Positions 52,628 through 61,012 of a DNA stretch of 64,000 nt are shown here, one piece after another. A program made the translations under genes and the position numbers. The stretch spans positions 186,001 to 250,000 of the forward strand of contig JANYDA010000008.1 of assembly GCA_025360005.1 (NCBI GenBank), written 5' to 3'. The notes beneath the pieces are model-generated. The model was not told where the DNA came from, searched no databases, and saw nothing but the letters and a program-made list of their open reading frames with translations. Each line of letters begins with the position of its first letter. Positions within the stretch are counted from its first letter, which is position 1. The DNA comes from Fibrobacteria bacterium. GTDB lineage: Bacteria; Fibrobacterota; Fibrobacteria; UBA11236.

Positions 52628-54319
52628 TTACTCCCCTCCGTACTTCAATAATTGCATCTCCGTACTCACGGGATCGACCGCCGCCCGCAGCGCGTCCAGC
52701 CCATCCTTGCCGATTTCATTCAAAAGCGATCCCAGGCCCAGATGGCGATCCTGTCCCATGCCGTTGCCGAGCCAGCGCAGGTGATCGAAGAGGCCGCGCT
52801 TGGAGGGCGCCAGGGCGGCGTATTCGGCCTTTTCCAGGCTGCGCAAGTAACGCTTCCAGGCCAGGGAGACTTCCTTGGCGAACCGTTCCATGGGGCCGGC
52901 GTCCCGGAAATAGCGCGCGTGCAGCTTATGCGGGGCGGCGAGCCACTTCTCCGTAAAGGCCGGCGTGAGCGCGGCGGATGCGGGCTGGGCGCGCCACGCG
53001 CGTTCGCTCAAGCGCGCGCGCAGGGAAGCGGGGCCGAAGCGCACCGTTTCCGGCAGGCCCAAATCTTCCGCGCGGAAGGCCTCGAAGGCGGCATCGGGGG
53101 CGAGCGCGGCGGTCATGCGGGGATGGAGCAGGGGCATGTCCCCGGTGGTTGCCAGGAACAGCGGCGCCAGTTGCGCGAAGTAGCGGAGTTCGGCGGGCCC
53201 CAGCACATGGCCCAACACGGGGAAGATCCTATCGGCTACCAAGGGACGGCTGAAAACGTCGTGGCTCAATTCCAAAGCGGCCAGATCGCCGCTCAAATCA
53301 TGGCCGGGACGATCGGGAGTGTAGAGGATGTCGCGGTGAGATGCGCCGCCCGGCGCCCCGCCGCCCGGCTCCGCGAACAGGCGGCGCCTTTCTCCTTGCC
53401 GCAAGGCGAAAGCATGCACCGCGCCTTCGCGCAGTTCCACCTGGGCGGGAATGCCCGCGGCCTCCGCGGCGGCGGTGCCCTGGAGCAGGAGCCGGTGCCA
53501 GTCGCGGCGTTGGGCCACCGCTTGTTCCAGTACGGGCCGGGACAGGACCCGCAAGTTGCGCGAATAGCCATCCACGAAAAGGATGCCTTCGCGGCCCAGT
53601 TGCGCTTGGGCCAGGCGCAGGAAGCCGGAGGCCAAGGTGCTGGGCGCGGGATAAGCCCGGCCGAGGCAATCGATGGTTTCCCGGTTCCAGATGGCGCCCA
53701 AGCGCTTGAGCAAATCCTGGAAAGCCGCCGGGTCCACGCGGCGTTCGCCCATGGCGAGCTGCAATCCGGCATCCGGAAAGGGGAGCCGCAGATCGCCGTG
53801 GGCGTCCGCGGCGCGGCGATCGAGCAATTCCACATGGTTGCATTCCTGCAGATCGGCATCGTCCCCGGCCACCCAGAAAATGGGGATAACCGGGCGCTGC
53901 AGGCGCGCGGCCCATTCCCGCGCCAGCGCCGCGCAGGTCAGGGCCTTATAGTACCAGAGGATGGGGCCGCCCAAAAGGCCCGGTTGCTGGCCGGTGAGCA
54001 TAAAGACCGCGTCCGGCGCAGCGGAGGCTTCCAGGTTGGCGCGCTGCTCCGGGGCCAGCGGGGCGAAAGCGTTTTCATGGCGCAGGAAACCCTGCAATTC
54101 CGCGCGCGCGCGCGCCAGGGCGGCATCCTGCGACGGTTGCTTGTCGAGATGGGCCAGCCGGCGCGCCGCATGGGCTTCGGATCGGAAATGGCCGCCCGGA
54201 TAGACGGCTTCCCCCGCCGGGGTAACTCCCAAGATACCTAGGCCCCGCGCTTGCGGGCCGAAGAGGGCCTTTTGGGCGGCATCTTCGGCCGGCAGGCGGG
54301 AATGCAGGGTGATGGCCAT
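52628..54319 (-). CDS. bshC: Bacillithiol synthase (cysteine-adding enzyme) BshC
   Basis: This 563-residue protein adds cysteine to glucosaminyl-malate, the last step to bacillithiol. Family blocks are MLTGQQPGLLGGPILWYYKA, VIPIFWVAGDDADLQECNHV, and the C-terminal coiled part with LRSLEKAEYAALAPSKRGLF. The 196-bp gap to bshB1 shows nothing clear except a GCGC-rich A tract. It follows a methyltransferase by 15 bp. Confidence 0.93.
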   Translation of the reverse strand: MAITLHSRLPAEDAAQKALFGPQARGLGILGVTPAGEAVYPGGHFRSEAHAARRLAHLDKQPSQDAALARARAELQGFLRHENAFAPLAPEQRANLEASAAPDAVFMLTGQQPGLLGGPILWYYKALTCAALAREWAARLQRPVIPIFWVAGDDADLQECNHVELLDRRAADAHGDLRLPFPDAGLQLAMGERRVDPAAFQDLLKRLGAIWNRETIDCLGRAYPAPSTLASGFLRLAQAQLGREGILFVDGYSRNLRVLSRPVLEQAVAQRRDWHRLLLQGTAAAEAAGIPAQVELREGAVHAFALRQGERRRLFAEPGGGAPGGASHRDILYTPDRPGHDLSGDLAALELSHDVFSRPLVADRIFPVLGHVLGPAELRYFAQLAPLFLATTGDMPLLHPRMTAALAPDAAFEAFRAEDLGLPETVRFGPASLRARLSERAWRAQPASAALTPAFTEKWLAAPHKLHARYFRDAGPMERFAKEVSLAWKRYLRSLEKAEYAALAPSKRGLFDHLRWLGNGMGQDRHLGLGSLLNEIGKDGLDALRAAVDPVSTEMQLLKYGGE

Positions 54320-54334
54320 GGGAATGATCCGCCG

Positions 54335-55096
54335 TCAGCGGCTTTGCGGTCCCGCGGATTGCAGCAGCAGGGACATGCGCGGGGAATCCTCGGGGCGGTA
54401 AGGCGCGCCGGTTTCATCCCCGAAGCTGGCCACATGCCGCAGCGAGAATTTTTCCGCCAGGCCCAGCATGGTCTCCGGTTCGTAGAGGCGGACGCGTTCC
54501 TGGTGGCTTTCCATCCTCCCGTCCGCATGCAGGATTTCGATATCCTTGACCACCACGGTTCCGGGCCCTGCCACCGGGCCTTCCAGCGTGCGGCGCTGCT
54601 CCACCCGGGCTCCCTCGACGGTGCGGATATCGTGGGGCACCAGATTACGGATCAATGGGGCTTTGTTGATGAGATCGAGGAAAAGGAAGCCGCCGGGCTT
54701 GAGGACGGATACGAATTGCGCCAGCGTTTCCACGTCCGCAGCGAAGGTAGCAAAGTACCCGAAGGAAGTAAAAAAGGAGGTTACCAGATCGAAACATAAA
54801 GGGCGGAAGGGCAGGTAACGCATGTCCCCGCGCGCAACCGACAGATCCGCCGCGCGCGCGTCGCGCAACAGGGGCAAGCTGTAATCGATCCCGAAGGACC
54901 TGGGATAGCCTTTTTTGCGCAACACCTCCAGGTGGCGGCCCGCTCCGCATCCGATGTCCAGCATATGCCACTCCGGTGTTACTGGTAACGCGCGTAATAC
55001 GTAGCCGACCTGCATCTCCGCTTCGGGAAGATTGCGGTGCGGATACAATCGCTTGTAGGCCTCTCCGAACCAGCTGGCGTACCAGGGATTAGACAT
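54335..55096 (-). CDS. Class I SAM-dependent methyltransferase
   Basis: This 253-residue protein has Rossmann motif I MLDIGCGAGRHLEVL near residue 45, motif II FGIDYSLPLL and motif IV FDLVTSFFTSFGYF near 105-118. The start is at 55096. Placed directly upstream of bshC and co-oriented, it could act on the bacillithiol intermediate, but function is not known. The upstream 146 bp hold no gene. Confidence 0.75.
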   Translation of the reverse strand: MSNPWYASWFGEAYKRLYPHRNLPEAEMQVGYVLRALPVTPEWHMLDIGCGAGRHLEVLRKKGYPRSFGIDYSLPLLRDARAADLSVARGDMRYLPFRPLCFDLVTSFFTSFGYFATFAADVETLAQFVSVLKPGGFLFLDLINKAPLIRNLVPHDIRTVEGARVEQRRTLEGPVAGPGTVVVKDIEILHADGRMESHQERVRLYEPETMLGLAEKFSLRHVASFGDETGAPYRPEDSPRMSLLLQSAGPQSR

Positions 55097-55242
55097 GGGG
55101 GTAAGGGGGGGAAGTGAATGCGACGGGAAGGGAGAAGAAAGGATTTTGCAATTTTAAATTTTTAATTCGCAAAAAAAAGCGGCCCGCACGTGAATCGCCA
55201 GTTAAGACCGGCAGGGCCGCGGTACGGACCGCGAAGTCCCTT

Positions 55243-55611
55243 TTACGCCGGTACCAATGCCGCGGACATTTGCTGCAGGGCGGCGTAGAAATCCTCGGTC
55301 TGGGGCGGGGTGCTGCAATGGGCCGTAAGGGCTTTGCCGTTGCGGAACTTCAGCGGCGGCAGTTTCTTGCTCTTGCTGAAGACGATGATGGGCTTGGGAT
55401 TGATATCCTCCAGCACGCCGAAATACTTCAACAAGGAGACGCAGCGTTGCCAGCTCTGGTGATCGACCAGCATGCCGTCGAAAGCGCCCAAGCGTCCGCG
55501 GGACAATACGGCGGCCAGGTCGAAAGTCTGGAAATTGTGGGGCGTGGAGGTGAGAAGATCCTCCAGATGTTTACGGAGGCTGCTGTTTTCGGAAAACACC
55601 ACTAATTTCAT
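55243..55611 (-). CDS. Small receiver-like protein
   Basis: From the ATG at 55611, with AGGAATG upstream, this is 122 residues. KLVVFSENSSLRKHLEDLL, DGMLVDHQ and KPIIVFSKSKKLPPLK have the periodicity of a receiver domain with the phospho-Asp replaced (LVDHQ keeps one Asp) and the usual acidic pair missing. It may be a degenerate response regulator. Unrecognised otherwise. Confidence 0.5.
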   Translation of the reverse strand: MKLVVFSENSSLRKHLEDLLTSTPHNFQTFDLAAVLSRGRLGAFDGMLVDHQSWQRCVSLLKYFGVLEDINPKPIIVFSKSKKLPPLKFRNGKALTAHCSTPPQTEDFYAALQQMSAALVPA

Positions 55612-55742
55612 GTCCCGGCATTCCTTTCGGTCCGGGCGGACAAATGCATCCGCTACCGACCAAGTCGTTTGAGGGCGTAAATCTAGCAAGACCGGGCCGA
55701 AAATGAAAACCGTTCGGTCCCTTTCGGGGAGTGGAGTCCCGA

Positions 55743-57098
55743 TTACCCCAAAACGGCCCGAATGGACGCTGTTGTGATGCCTTCCAGCTCGGAAATGACC
55801 CCGGAACCGGCGTTCAGCGGCAAAAGCCAATACACGGTATCGCCCAAGGTACGTAGCAGCGCGCCCCGACCCACCGCTTCCCGATAGACCCGGTAGCCCG
55901 CCCGCGTCCCGGATCCCGTGCCCGGACCGCGCAAGTCCGCGGCCACTACCGCTCCCACGCAGCGCAGGTTGTGCAAACGGCCGGTGGCTTGGGCCACCCT
56001 GTCCATAGCGGCGGCCAGCAGCGGGCCCGTGCGGCGGACCTGGCCCAGGATGTCTTCCTCGCGGTAAATCTCCATGGCTTCCAGCGCCACCGCAGCGGCC
56101 AACGGGTTCCCCGCATAGGTGTTGGAATGCAGGAAGTCCCGCCCTCGGCCGTACTCGGCATAGAACATCCCGTACAGATCATCGGAAACCAGGGTGGCGG
56201 ACATGGGCAGCCAACCCGCGGTGAGCCCCTTGGACAGGCAGACGATATCGGCGACGATACCGGCATGATCGCAGGCGAGCATGGTCCCGGTGCGGCCGAA
56301 GCCGGTGAGGATTTCATCCGCGATCAGGATCACGCCGTGGGCTTTGGTCCAGGCGCGCAGGCGGCGGAGGAAATCCGCGCTGTAGAACCGCATCCCGCCC
56401 GCGCCCTGCAAGATGGGTTCGATCACCACCGCGCATAGGCCGGCCAGATTTTCCCGCAATTGCTTTTCCAGGCCGGGCCATACGGACGAACAATCCTTCC
56501 ATAAGGGATGATCGACCGAATCCACGTAAGGCAGCCCGCGCAGGTAGGACACGGGCGGCAGCACTTCCCGGTAGGCTTCGCGGTATAAGCCCAGATCGCC
56601 CAAGGCCAAGGTCAGCGCGGTCTCGCCGTGATAGCCGTTCTCCAGGGCCAGGAAGCGGCTCTGCCCGCCTCCCTGGATCTTGCGCGCATGCAAGGCCAGC
56701 TTGGCGGCCACCTCCACCGCGGTGGATCCGTCCCCGGAATAGAACACATGGTTCAGGCCCGGCGCCAGCGCGGCCAGCCGCTCGGACAGCCGCACGATCA
56801 CATCGTTGGTGGTATTGGCCAGGATGACATGCTCGAAACGATCCAGCTGGCGCGCGAGCGCGGCCTTAAGGCGCGGGTGCCCGTGGCCCAGGGATTTGCA
56901 CCACCAACTGGAAACGGCGTCGATGAGCTTGCGTCCGTCGCGGAGGTGGAGATGGCAGCCTTGCGCGCCGATTATTTCCAGGGGCGGGAAGCCTTCGTAG
57001 TCCCGCATCTGGGAGCAGGGATGCCAAACGTGTTTCACATCCCGCGCGGCAAGATCGGGCTGGGCGGACGGCAGCGACGAAGCGGAAGCATCGGGCAC
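55743..57098 (-). CDS. bioA: Adenosylmethionine-8-amino-7-oxononanoate aminotransferase
   Basis: This PLP enzyme makes 7,8-diaminopelargonate in biotin synthesis. I chose GTG at 57098, just after the preceding gene's stop at 57101; a longer start at 57188 overlaps that gene by 88 bp. It gives 451 residues. Motifs: HVWHPCSQMRDYEG, WWCKSLGHGHP, YSGDGSTAVEVAAKLAL, ILIADEILTGFGRTG and the PLP lysine CLSKGLTAGWLPMS. No other bio gene is here. Confidence 0.9.
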   Translation of the reverse strand: MPDASASSLPSAQPDLAARDVKHVWHPCSQMRDYEGFPPLEIIGAQGCHLHLRDGRKLIDAVSSWWCKSLGHGHPRLKAALARQLDRFEHVILANTTNDVIVRLSERLAALAPGLNHVFYSGDGSTAVEVAAKLALHARKIQGGGQSRFLALENGYHGETALTLALGDLGLYREAYREVLPPVSYLRGLPYVDSVDHPLWKDCSSVWPGLEKQLRENLAGLCAVVIEPILQGAGGMRFYSADFLRRLRAWTKAHGVILIADEILTGFGRTGTMLACDHAGIVADIVCLSKGLTAGWLPMSATLVSDDLYGMFYAEYGRGRDFLHSNTYAGNPLAAAVALEAMEIYREEDILGQVRRTGPLLAAAMDRVAQATGRLHNLRCVGAVVAADLRGPGTGSGTRAGYRVYREAVGRGALLRTLGDTVYWLLPLNAGSGVISELEGITTASIRAVLG

Positions 57099-57100
57099 GA

Positions 57101-57643
57101 TCAGTCCGGAACTGGAAATACGCTGGCGCCCCTTTGGGCGGAGGGATCGACCGCGCGCGTGGAATCGGGCTGTTTTTCCAAAACCCATTCCGGCGAACCT
57201 TTGCCGCGCTCGCTGTCCTCGATCTTGATGCGCAGGGAGCGCAATTGCGGGCCGGTGCGGAGCAGAACGGTGTAAAGGCCGGGAGGCAGATTGCGGGGCC
57301 GCAGGGTCCAGTCGCCCGCTTCCAGGGAGTAGGCGTTGCGGGCCAAGGTGCGGCCGGCGCCATTGCGGATCTCCGCCGTAACATCCTGGTTACCGACCAT
57401 CCTGAGCGAGAACCCTTCCTTGGCGGAAAAGGTGAGGCGTTTGAGCGGGGCGGGCCGCTTGAAGCGGGCCTTGACGATGTCGTCTCCCGGCGCGGCACCT
57501 TGCGCGGCCGGCGCCGTCCGCGCAGCGGCGGGAACGGCGGCGCGCGCGGGCCCGGGAACGGCATCGTTCGCCTGCGCTTGGGCAAAGGCGAGAACCACGG
57601 CGCATAGCCATGCGGGCAACGGGAGGCCGTTCGGCTGGATCAT
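57101..57643 (-). CDS. Exported small protein, unknown function
   Basis: From the ATG at 57643, with AGGA upstream, it has 180 residues. Signal peptide at 1-25. An Ala/Pro-rich linker to about 55 leads to a beta-rich domain with FSLRMVGNQDVTAEIRNGAG and LEAGDWTLRPRNLPPGLYTV. This resembles a type IX tail-like or fibronectin-like fold. It lies between pabAB and bioA; the pairing with biotin is not explained. Confidence 0.55.
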   Translation of the reverse strand: MIQPNGLPLPAWLCAVVLAFAQAQANDAVPGPARAAVPAAARTAPAAQGAAPGDDIVKARFKRPAPLKRLTFSAKEGFSLRMVGNQDVTAEIRNGAGRTLARNAYSLEAGDWTLRPRNLPPGLYTVLLRTGPQLRSLRIKIEDSERGKGSPEWVLEKQPDSTRAVDPSAQRGASVFPVPD

Positions 57644-57793
57644 TTCCTGTCCCTTCTCCGGACGCGGAGCCTTGGGTTTACACAAGCGCCTGGCCCCGGA
57701 AGCCGTTCCCATGGGGGTTTGGGCTTGCCGGAACCGCGGGTAAAACTAGTCACAGAGTACGGCGCCCGCAATATCGAGATACAGGATATCCAA

Positions 57794-60070
57794 TTACGAA
57801 ACCGTTTGCCAGTTTCCCGCGGCCCCGAATTCCGCCAACTCCACCGCGATCAGGGATGCCGAAGCCTTGAGCATGGCTTCGGCGAATTCGGCTTCCGGGT
57901 CCGATTCCGCCAGGATGGCGCCCCCGCAACCCACGCGGTAAACTCCATCCTTGTACACCAAGGTGCGGATCACCATCCCCAAGTCCATGGCTCCGTCCCA
58001 GCCCAGGTACCCCAGCGCGCCGGAAAAGATCCCGCGCGGACGGCGCTCTTGCGCGGCCAGCAATTCCATGGTGCGGCGCTTGGGCGCCCCGGTCATCGAT
58101 CCGCCCGGGAAGCAAGCGCGCACGGCGTCCAACGCCGTGCGGTCACGCGCCAACCGTCCCGTCACCGTGGACACCAATTGCAGCACCGTGGGATGTTCCT
58201 CCACCTTCATCATCTCCGGCACGCGCACGCTGCCGAGTTCGCAAACCTTGCCGAAATCATTGCGCACCAGATCGACGATCATGAGGTTTTCCGATCGGTC
58301 CTTGGCGTCGCCGGCGAGTTCGCTTTTGAGCAGCGCGTCCTCTCGCCGGTCGGTCCCGCGCCGCCGCGTGCCCTTGATGGGACGGCAGGCAAGATTGCCG
58401 AGCGCGTCCAGCTTGAGGAAACGCTCGGGCGAAGCGGACAGAATATCGGCATGCGGAAAAGCGAGATAGGCGGCGTAAGGCGCGGGATTCGTGCGCCGCA
58501 GCCGGCGGTAGACTTCGAAGGGGCGGGCCTGCGACTCCGCCCTCAATTCATTGGTGAGGCAAGCCTCGTAGCTTTCCCCCCGCAGGATGGCCTCCTGCAA
58601 GGATCGGATGCGCGCCAGGTATTCCGGCCCTGCGGCGGAAAGGCGCCATGGCAAACGCGTGGCCGGACCCGCAGGCGCATGGGTTTGCGGGGCATTGGCA
58701 GACGCGCCGAGCGCAGCGTCTTCGCCGGAGGACCGGCGCGCGATACGCAACTCCGAAGGCGGGACGGCATCCCACCCGGAGCGCACCGTTTGCAACCAGG
58801 CGCGCGCGGACGCGTCAGGCTTCGCCTGGGACGGGCCCAGCGGCAGGATCGCGTAAGCCTTGCGGGCCTGCGGATCGAAGGCGAGCATGCGATCGGGTTG
58901 CAGGAACAAGGCGTCCGGAAGATCCGCATCCGGGTGCGCGGACGGGCCGGCCGCGCCGGGCGGCGCCGTCGATCCGCCGTCTCCTTCGGAAAAACGCCCC
59001 AGCTCGTACCCGAACCAGCCTACCAATCCGCCCAGGAAAGAGCCGGTAAACGCCAAGGTTTCCGGTAACCTGCAAGGTACGGCGGCGCGGAACCAACCAT
59101 CCAGCGCCGGAAACGGATGGGAATCCGCCCCGGCCGCGGAAAGGAGAGGGGCCGAAATGGATTCCCCGGTTGGGAGTCCGCCCGTGCCGGCGGCGTCCCG
59201 CATGCGGATGGTTCCCCCCCGGACCTCGATTAGCCGGGATCCGGCGCCCATGTAGGTGATACGGTGTTCCCCCGGGACCGGCTCGGAAAGCGAGTCCAGC
59301 CAAAAGGTGGCGGGAAGCCCGGCGCTCTTGGGATCTCGGTTAAAGAAATGGGCGAAGGCGGCTTCCGGATCGCACCAGGGAAGCTCCACCGCCTCCAACC
59401 GGCGCGGGGCCGGCTGCGACCGCGGCGGAATGGGCAGGGCTGCGGTGGGCGGTTCATAGATGGGCGATCCGCGGGCGGCCAGGAAGCGTTCGGACAAGGC
59501 GCGAAAATTGGCCAGCAGGGCTTTGCCGTGCTCGGAACCGATCGATTCGGGATGGAATTGCACGCCATGAAAAGGTTTATCGGAGGATCGGATCGCCATG
59601 ATCTGGCCGTCATCCAGCGCGGTGGCGGCGACGATGAGGCCGGCAGGCAGGCGGTGGGGATCCAGCACCAGCGAATGATAGCGCACCGCGGAGAAATTCT
59701 GGGGCAGGCCCGCGAAAAGGCCCTCCCCATCGTGCCGGATGCGGGAATGCTTGCCATGGCGGACGGCGGGCGCGGGCACCACCCGGCCTCCGGCGGCCAG
59801 GCCCAGGCCCTGCAGTCCCAGGCACACGCCCAGAATGGGCCGATCCGGGAAGGCGGCGATGACCTGGGCGCATACGCCGAAGTCGCGTGCGTCGGCGGGG
59901 TGCCCCGGTCCCGGCGAGATCACGATGGCGTCGAAGCTGGCGCGGCGGATCTCCTCCAGGCTCCATTCGTCGTTGCGCAAGAGCAAGGGCTTCTCGCCGT
60001 TCACTTCCCACAGGTATTGGAACAGGATGTGGGTGAAGGAATCGTAGTTGTCGAGAAGCAGGGTCTTCAT
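57794..60070 (-). CDS. pabAB: Fused aminodeoxychorismate synthase (PabA-PabB)
   Basis: From the ATG at 60070 this is 758 residues. The N-terminal amidotransferase has LLLDNYDSFTHIL, the Cys nucleophile in ILGVCLGLQGLG and FHPESIGSEHG. Residues about 230-758 are PabB: LTNELRAESQARPFEV, PIKGTRRRGTDRREDALLKS (the PIKGT motif favours PabB over TrpE), VDLVRNDFGKV and FPGGSMTGAPKRR. It makes 4-amino-4-deoxychorismate for folate. A middle insertion of about 150 residues rich in Ala/Gly/Pro is weakly conserved. The aminodeoxychorismate lyase is not adjacent. Confidence 0.88.
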   Translation of the reverse strand: MKTLLLDNYDSFTHILFQYLWEVNGEKPLLLRNDEWSLEEIRRASFDAIVISPGPGHPADARDFGVCAQVIAAFPDRPILGVCLGLQGLGLAAGGRVVPAPAVRHGKHSRIRHDGEGLFAGLPQNFSAVRYHSLVLDPHRLPAGLIVAATALDDGQIMAIRSSDKPFHGVQFHPESIGSEHGKALLANFRALSERFLAARGSPIYEPPTAALPIPPRSQPAPRRLEAVELPWCDPEAAFAHFFNRDPKSAGLPATFWLDSLSEPVPGEHRITYMGAGSRLIEVRGGTIRMRDAAGTGGLPTGESISAPLLSAAGADSHPFPALDGWFRAAVPCRLPETLAFTGSFLGGLVGWFGYELGRFSEGDGGSTAPPGAAGPSAHPDADLPDALFLQPDRMLAFDPQARKAYAILPLGPSQAKPDASARAWLQTVRSGWDAVPPSELRIARRSSGEDAALGASANAPQTHAPAGPATRLPWRLSAAGPEYLARIRSLQEAILRGESYEACLTNELRAESQARPFEVYRRLRRTNPAPYAAYLAFPHADILSASPERFLKLDALGNLACRPIKGTRRRGTDRREDALLKSELAGDAKDRSENLMIVDLVRNDFGKVCELGSVRVPEMMKVEEHPTVLQLVSTVTGRLARDRTALDAVRACFPGGSMTGAPKRRTMELLAAQERRPRGIFSGALGYLGWDGAMDLGMVIRTLVYKDGVYRVGCGGAILAESDPEAEFAEAMLKASASLIAVELAEFGAAGNWQTVS

Positions 60071-60109
60071 TTTCCTATAATTTAGGAATGCTTTTCCCAA
60101 CGGAGGCTC

Positions 60110-60973
60110 ATGCGTTTCCCTGACCCGGCCAAGCCCTCGGCTTTGGCCCGCAAGTTTTTCCTGGCGTTGCTTCCGCTCGCCTGCGGCGTCCAGGCCGCAT
60201 CCACGGGCGTTCCGACTGCTCCCTCACCGGGTATTGTCGAGTTGGGGAAACAGGATTACTACTGGATCCCGGCGGTTGTGGTGACGGCCATCCCGGCCCA
60301 GATCCGCTACTCCGACATGCCGATAACGGACACGGCCGCTTTGGATAAGGGGCATGACCTATGGGCATTCGATCGCTGGGCGGCGGGAATGTACTCCTCC
60401 AAATACGCCTTGGCCAGCGACGCGTTCCTGGTTCCGCTGCTGGCCTTGCCCATTGCCGCCACCGCCTGGGACAGCCGTCAGGGCCGGCAAACCTGGGGCG
60501 CCGCCGTTTCGGAAGGCGTGGTCTACGGAGAAGCCTTGGCGCTTTCCTCCTCCCTGGATCTCCTGGTGCGATCGATGCGGCTGCATCCTCGGCCCCTGGT
60601 CTACAATACGGATGCGCCGGACAAGGAACGGCTCACCGGGGAGGCTTCCGGCAGCTTCTATTCCGGGCATGCCAATGCGGCTTTCCTCTCCGCGGTCTAT
60701 TTCTCCTATACCTATTCCCTGCGGCATCCTGATTCTCCCGCGCAGGGCTGGATCTGGGCTGGCAGCCTGGCCGCGGCTTCGCTGGAAGCGGGGCTGCGCG
60801 TGGCGGCGGGCAAGCATTATCTCTCGGACGTTGCCGTGGGCGCGGCGGTAGGTTCGCTGTTCGGCTGGGGGCTGCCCTACCTGCATCGCCGCGGTCCCGG
60901 AACGGATCGGCTGGGGTTGGCCGTAGGAATCGGCAGGGACGGGGCCTATCCCGTCCTGACGCTCAAGTTCTGA
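60110..60973 (+). CDS. PAP2-superfamily membrane phosphatase
   Basis: This 287-residue protein has a signal-anchor-like N-terminus and several membrane segments. Phosphatase motifs: K-E-R near residue 173 in DKERLTGEASG, SFYSGHANAA near 184 (PSGH type, with Y before SGH) and RVAAGKHYLSDVAVGA near 238. These act on lipid phosphates such as undecaprenyl diphosphate. It diverges from pabAB by 39 bp. Confidence 0.82.
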   Translation: MRFPDPAKPSALARKFFLALLPLACGVQAASTGVPTAPSPGIVELGKQDYYWIPAVVVTAIPAQIRYSDMPITDTAALDKGHDLWAFDRWAAGMYSSKYALASDAFLVPLLALPIAATAWDSRQGRQTWGAAVSEGVVYGEALALSSSLDLLVRSMRLHPRPLVYNTDAPDKERLTGEASGSFYSGHANAAFLSAVYFSYTYSLRHPDSPAQGWIWAGSLAAASLEAGLRVAAGKHYLSDVAVGAAVGSLFGWGLPYLHRRGPGTDRLGLAVGIGRDGAYPVLTLKF

Positions 60974-61012
60974 GCCCGCCGCGGGCGGTACGGAAGCAAG
61001 GTAACATCAAGG

